This document shows positions 50,599-54,272 of a DNA stretch of 54,272 nt, in pieces (within the stretch, counting starts at the first letter, position 1; each line of letters begins with the position of its first letter). The notes under the pieces were generated by a model. The model ran no database searches, was not told the origin of the DNA, and was given only the letters and a program-made list of their open reading frames with translations. The position numbers were made by a program, and so were the translations under genes. Source of the stretch: an uncultured Bacteroidales bacterium (GTDB taxonomy: Bacteria > Bacteroidota > Bacteroidia > Bacteroidales > UBA932). The stretch spans positions 1 through 54,272 of the forward strand of contig CAMKRY010000003.1 of the NCBI GenBank assembly GCA_946415345.1, read 5' to 3'.

Positions 50599-51045
50599 AT
50601 GAAAGAGTACAGTTTCAAGATTAACGGCAAGCAGTACGATGTGACTGTGGAGTCCGTTGAAGGTAAGAACGCGCAGGTCGTCGTCAATGGCGCTGCTTAC
50701 AGCGTTGAGATCGAAAAGGGCGCCGCCGAGGCTCCCGCCGCCGCTCCCGCGCCGGCCGCTGCCCCTGCCCAGGCCGCCCCTGCCCAGGCCGCCGCAGCTC
50801 CTGCTGCCCCGAAGGCCGCTCCCGCCGGCCCTGGCACGAAGGTCGAGAGTCCGCTCCCGGGCGTGGTCATCGAGGTGTCCGTCAAGGAGGGCCAGGCCGT
50901 CAAGCAGGGCCAGAAAGTGGCCGTCCTCGAGGCTATGAAGATGGAGAACGAGATCGCCGCGACCGTCGACGGCACGGTGACCGCCATCCATGTCAACAAG
51001 GGCGACTCCGTCCTCGAAGGCGCTCCCATCGTGACGATTGCCTAA
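50599..51045 (+). CDS. mmdC: Biotin carrier subunit of methylmalonyl-CoA decarboxylase
   Basis: The 148-residue protein has an N-terminal part (MKEYSFKINGKQYDVTVESV), an Ala/Pro-rich flexible linker (about 50-78) and a C-terminal biotinyl domain with EAMKMEN, where K114 takes biotin. It shuttles the carboxyl group from MmdA to the membrane pump. The start is chosen by homology: an in-frame ATG 81 bases upstream lies within the palindromic array. It precedes the beta subunit by 3 bp. Confidence 0.95.
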   Translation: MKEYSFKINGKQYDVTVESVEGKNAQVVVNGAAYSVEIEKGAAEAPAAAPAPAAAPAQAAPAQAAAAPAAPKAAPAGPGTKVESPLPGVVIEVSVKEGQAVKQGQKVAVLEAMKMENEIAATVDGTVTAIHVNKGDSVLEGAPIVTIA

Positions 51046-51048
51046 GCC

Positions 51049-52194
51049 ATGGAGCACATTTACGAAAGTTTGATACAATTCTGGCAGTACACCGGCTTCG
51101 CCAACTGCAGCTGGCAGAACCTGGCGATGATCGCGATCGGCATCGTGTTCATCACCGTGGCCATCCTCAAGGAGTGGGAGCCGCTGCTGCTGGTGCCGAT
51201 CGGCTTCGGCATGATCATCGGCAACATCCCGATGTTCCCGGGCCTGAATATCGGCATCTATGAGGACGGATCGGTCCTGAACACGCTCTACCAGGGCGTG
51301 AAGCAGGGCTGGTATCCGCCGCTGATCTTCCTCGGCATCGGCGCCATGACCGACTTCTCGGCGCTGATATCCCAGCCGCGGCTGATTCTGATCGGTGCGG
51401 CTGCGCAGATGGGTATCTTCGGTGCCTACCTGCTCGCGCTGACCTGCGGATTCGCCCCGGCGGAGGCCGGCGCCATCGGCATCATCGGCGGTGCGGACGG
51501 CCCGACCGCCATCTTCCTGAGCTCCAAGCTTGCACCGGACCTGATGGGCGCCATCGCTGTGTCGGCCTATTCCTACATGGCCCTCGTGCCGGTTATTCAG
51601 CGCCCGATCATGCTGCTGCTGACCTCCAAGAAGGAGCGCGCCATCGAGATGCCGAAGCCGCGCCAGGTCTCCCAGCGGGAGAAGATCATCTTCCCGGTCA
51701 TCGGCTTCCTCATCACCGCCTTCATCGTCCCGAGCGGCCTGCCGCTGCTGGGCATGCTCTTCTTCGGTAACCTGCTGAAGGAAAGCGGTGTGACCCGTCG
51801 TCTGGCTGAAACCGCCCGCGGCCCGCTCATTGATGTGGTGACGACGCTTATCGGCCTCACCGTCGGTGCCTCCACGCAGGCGGACAAGTTCCTGAGCGGC
51901 AAGTCCCTGATGATCTTCGGCCTCGGCCTCGGATCCTTCATTATCGCCACGGCCTGCGGTGTCCTCTTCGTGAAGCTCATCAACCTCACGATCCGCGGCG
52001 CCGACCGCAAGATTAACCCGCTGATCGGCAACGCCGGCGTTTCCGCCGTGCCGGACAGCGCCCGTGTGTCGGAGGTCGTCGGTCGGGAGACCAACCCCAA
52101 CAACCACCTCCTCATGCACGCCATGGGCCCGAACGTGGCCGGCGTTATCGGCTCGGCCGTCGCTGCGGGTATCCTCCTGAGCTTCCTCGGATAA
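51049..52194 (+). CDS. mmdB: Sodium-translocating decarboxylase beta subunit
   Basis: The 381-residue integral membrane protein has about nine or more hydrophobic segments and the conserved GIIGGADGPTAIFLSSKLAP, whose Asp is needed for sodium translocation in OadB/MmdB/GcdB proteins, as well as FLGIGAMTDFSALI and LTVGASTQADKFL. It decarboxylates carboxybiotin while exporting Na+. It completes the operon order alpha, gamma, biotin carrier, beta. Because the biotin carrier and alpha subunit match acyl-CoA substrates, methylmalonyl-CoA is favoured over oxaloacetate. Confidence 0.95.
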   Translation: MEHIYESLIQFWQYTGFANCSWQNLAMIAIGIVFITVAILKEWEPLLLVPIGFGMIIGNIPMFPGLNIGIYEDGSVLNTLYQGVKQGWYPPLIFLGIGAMTDFSALISQPRLILIGAAAQMGIFGAYLLALTCGFAPAEAGAIGIIGGADGPTAIFLSSKLAPDLMGAIAVSAYSYMALVPVIQRPIMLLLTSKKERAIEMPKPRQVSQREKIIFPVIGFLITAFIVPSGLPLLGMLFFGNLLKESGVTRRLAETARGPLIDVVTTLIGLTVGASTQADKFLSGKSLMIFGLGLGSFIIATACGVLFVKLINLTIRGADRKINPLIGNAGVSAVPDSARVSEVVGRETNPNNHLLMHAMGPNVAGVIGSAVAAGILLSFLG

Positions 52195-52215
52195 GTGTAT
52201 CTCTTTTCTAGTGTA

Positions 52216-54272
52216 ATGAATCGTCGAATTGTAATTCTTTTTGCTTTTCTGACTTTATCCTTTGGATCTTGTTCAAAGGTAGAAGAAGCGTATTCATTGA
52301 GTGATGATTTAGAGAGTTCAGAAAGTGCAAATAGTCTCAAAAGGCGGATTATTCTTGATTCCCTTGAGATTTTTCAAGATACTCTTACCATTGAACCGAT
52401 TAATCAGGTCTTGGGAATAAGAAGGAATAATCCTTATTCCATTAGAAACATGCAACGTGCGAGTGATACATTAAGTCGTAGATGTAATATGTCTCCTCGC
52501 ACTCTTGTTCCGACCAATCTTTATATTCGTTTCCTCCCTCAAGATTCAGCAGAATTCAAATCGCTGGAGAGCAGTGGTTTTGAGCTGTTTGATGTGCCAT
52601 TGGAATATGAATTAGTCGGCGAAGGTAATGGTTACCATGATCCATCGTTGCCGGAGAATCAGATTACTTGGCAGTATAGTTGTATTCCAATAGATGCAAG
52701 TATCCCCTCTGTGGAATATGAGATACTTGATACCTGTTATATTCCTCGCTGGGAGATAATTCCTGATCTCATTCCCATGTCAATTCGACCTTTGGGCTTT
52801 CATCTTGATGAAGATGAGTATGAGATGGAATTGGATTATTTGGCTAATGAGATGGCTAATCCGGGTTTGATGGACGGCCCTCTTATTAATGGGGAAGCGA
52901 TTAACTCTTTTTCTTCAAAACCATCAGGTCATGTATATGTAAAGATTAATGGTGAAAACAGGCCTGTTAAGAGAGTAAAAGTTCGTACATGGCACTTTGT
53001 CAAGATTGATCAAACATATACAAACGAAAACGGCTATTATCATATGTCAAAATCGTATACATGCAAGCCTCGTTATTCTGTTAAGTATGAGAATGAAAGA
53101 GGCTTCAAGATATATGGTTGGCTCGCTGAATTGGTCCCAATGTTTTATTGGTCTCAAAGACACTCCAAGAGTGGTTATAATATCGTTTTTGATGATCCTG
53201 ACGACAAGATGTGGTTGGGTGCCGTGGTGAATAATGAGGTCTATGATTATTATAAAATGAGTGAGGCTAATGGCATGGTACTTCCTCCTCAGGACCTTCA
53301 TATTTCAGTTATTAACGGCGCAAATTATGGTGGAGGTGCGCCTATGCTGCATCATATGGGAGGGATGATGATGCAGCCATATTCGGCAAGCTCATTAGGA
53401 GAAGCTTTTGTGCAAGCCATCTTATGTTCTACTACCTTTTATATCTCAGCAATTCTTAGTTGTGTAGCCCCTGACATTGTTATTAAGAATGGAACATATG
53501 AAAGTATCTCAACGACAGTTTTCCATGAGATGAATCATGCAAGTCATTTTTCTAAAGCTGGACGTGAGTATTGGGCTCATTATATTCAGTATATTTTAGA
53601 TGTTTTTTTCGATGAGAGCTTTAGCTCAAGTTCTTTATATGGAGATGGAACAGATAACGAGAGTACTCACAGAAAGTATTGTGAATTAGGAGAAGCATGG
53701 GCTTATGCCAACCAACGGCTTTATCTGAAAGAACAAGGATTGCCTGTTTACGGCGGGATTGGTGAATGGTTTGAACCGTCCATCCTTGCTTTATTTGAAT
53801 TGGTCGATCAAGGGGTGTTAACAAAACCACAAATTCTTTCTTGTATGGATGGTTCTATAACATCAATTGATGCGTTATATAATCGTCTTTGCTTGACTTA
53901 TCCGTCAAAACGAAATGCGATATCCACCGTTTTTGGGAATAATAGGGCTCTCCATTCGTTGACCAGATGGCGTGTCTTGAATGCAACAGGAGGGACATTG
54001 GAAATTGACATGAGGAAGAATGGTTCGTTTTGGAAATCTCTAACAACGGACAGAGATACGCTGTCTTTTCTTTTTAGTTCATCAATGAGTGATAGTATAG
54101 ACCTAAAACTTACGAACCCTTCTGTCTATCCGGATACGGTTTTAATGGTTGTAAATGGCCAGTTTGTTTATAGGCAATTGAATGATGTCGTTTATAGCAG
54201 ACTATTTCGGCCGCTATTTCAACCAAATGACTGGTTGGAGACATTTTTCCATAATGATATTGGGGATAAAAA
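52216..54272 (+). CDS. AT-rich HExxH lipoprotein, putative metallopeptidase (3' truncated)
   Basis: The frame is open from ATG 52216 to the window end (685 codons). It has a lipoprotein signal (LTLSFGSCSK, Cys19), a long N-terminal region without known motifs, a carboxypeptidase-regulatory-like beta domain at about 235-290 (GHVYVKINGENRPVKRVKVR, TNENGYYHMSKSY), and a zinc motif HEMNH at 437-441, with LGEAWAYANQRLY supplying a possible third ligand E493. It would be a surface or periplasmic zinc peptidase. GC content is visibly lower than in the neighbouring mmdB, suggesting acquisition. No family is recognised beyond the HExxH signature. Confidence 0.72.
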   Translation, partial: MNRRIVILFAFLTLSFGSCSKVEEAYSLSDDLESSESANSLKRRIILDSLEIFQDTLTIEPINQVLGIRRNNPYSIRNMQRASDTLSRRCNMSPRTLVPTNLYIRFLPQDSAEFKSLESSGFELFDVPLEYELVGEGNGYHDPSLPENQITWQYSCIPIDASIPSVEYEILDTCYIPRWEIIPDLIPMSIRPLGFHLDEDEYEMELDYLANEMANPGLMDGPLINGEAINSFSSKPSGHVYVKINGENRPVKRVKVRTWHFVKIDQTYTNENGYYHMSKSYTCKPRYSVKYENERGFKIYGWLAELVPMFYWSQRHSKSGYNIVFDDPDDKMWLGAVVNNEVYDYYKMSEANGMVLPPQDLHISVINGANYGGGAPMLHHMGGMMMQPYSASSLGEAFVQAILCSTTFYISAILSCVAPDIVIKNGTYESISTTVFHEMNHASHFSKAGREYWAHYIQYILDVFFDESFSSSSLYGDGTDNESTHRKYCELGEAWAYANQRLYLKEQGLPVYGGIGEWFEPSILALFELVDQGVLTKPQILSCMDGSITSIDALYNRLCLTYPSKRNAISTVFGNNRALHSLTRWRVLNATGGTLEIDMRKNGSFWKSLTTDRDTLSFLFSSSMSDSIDLKLTNPSVYPDTVLMVVNGQFVYRQLNDVVYSRLFRPLFQPNDWLETFFHNDIGDK

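Noticed and set aside
47959..52194. Oxaloacetate decarboxylase or propionyl-CoA carboxylase
   Set aside because: The alpha subunit is of the acyl-CoA type, which excludes oxaloacetate, and the beta and gamma pump subunits argue against an ATP-driven carboxylase.

Overview
The window reads as one chromosomal stretch from a GC-rich member of the Bacteroidetes, most likely the order Bacteroidales. Support: many genes are preceded by the TAnnTTTG -7 element, with TTTG about 19-20 bp upstream in the best cases. Apart from rpsU, no obvious Shine-Dalgarno sequence stands out at the starts inspected. There are many lipoproteins with Sus-type starch enzymes, FISUMP-type lipoproteins, TPR-LuxR membrane regulators, a sodium-pumping methylmalonyl-CoA decarboxylase operon and an N-terminal-rubredoxin rubrerythrin. 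The species cannot be named from sequence alone.

Layout. 1-12.8 kb is housekeeping: a DUF4301 tail, a membrane TPR protein, yebC, an AddAB-type helicase-nuclease pair on the minus strand, rubrerythrin, polA, a sigma factor and rsmG. 12.8-14.6 kb (minus) holds a fimbrillin/FISUMP-like lipoprotein and its small upstream partner. 14.8-24.2 kb is a starch cluster: TPR-LuxR regulator, SusG-like GH13, second GH13, SusB-like GH97 and a SusE/F-like binding lipoprotein. No SusC/SusD pair is present. 24.2-34.9 kb carries a nucleoside kinase, rpsU, an AsmA-like protein, prmA, a GH5 glucanase, an M24 aminopeptidase, deoD and an exported 20-residue-repeat protein.

35.1-38.9 kb is a compact AT-richer island. 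It is one four-gene minus-strand transcription unit (double-FISUMP lipoprotein, PD-(D/E)XK nuclease, 66-residue protein, Asp-box-like protein). A 14-bp direct repeat, CAATTATCGAACCA, bounds it, and it abuts a tRNA-Leu(UAG) gene. This is the strongest candidate for an undescribed mobile or defence-type system.

39.2-44.2 kb: AAA ATPase, sirtuin, DUF4412-like protein, porin and GPH sugar symporter. 44.3-47.9 kb: a solo LuxR HTH, three lipoproteins and a second TPR-LuxR regulator. 47.9-52.2 kb: methylmalonyl-CoA decarboxylase (alpha, gamma, biotin carrier, beta), the sodium-coupled step to propionate. 52.2 kb to the end: an AT-rich HExxH lipoprotein, cut by the window edge.

Two families of small palindromic repeats run through the window. 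REP-like units of 26-29 bp start with GTCAT and sit in frame inside polA, the M24 peptidase and the oadG gene, plus one intergenic copy. Two- or three-unit arrays with an exact 51-bp period and hairpin cores occur at three loci with different sequences.
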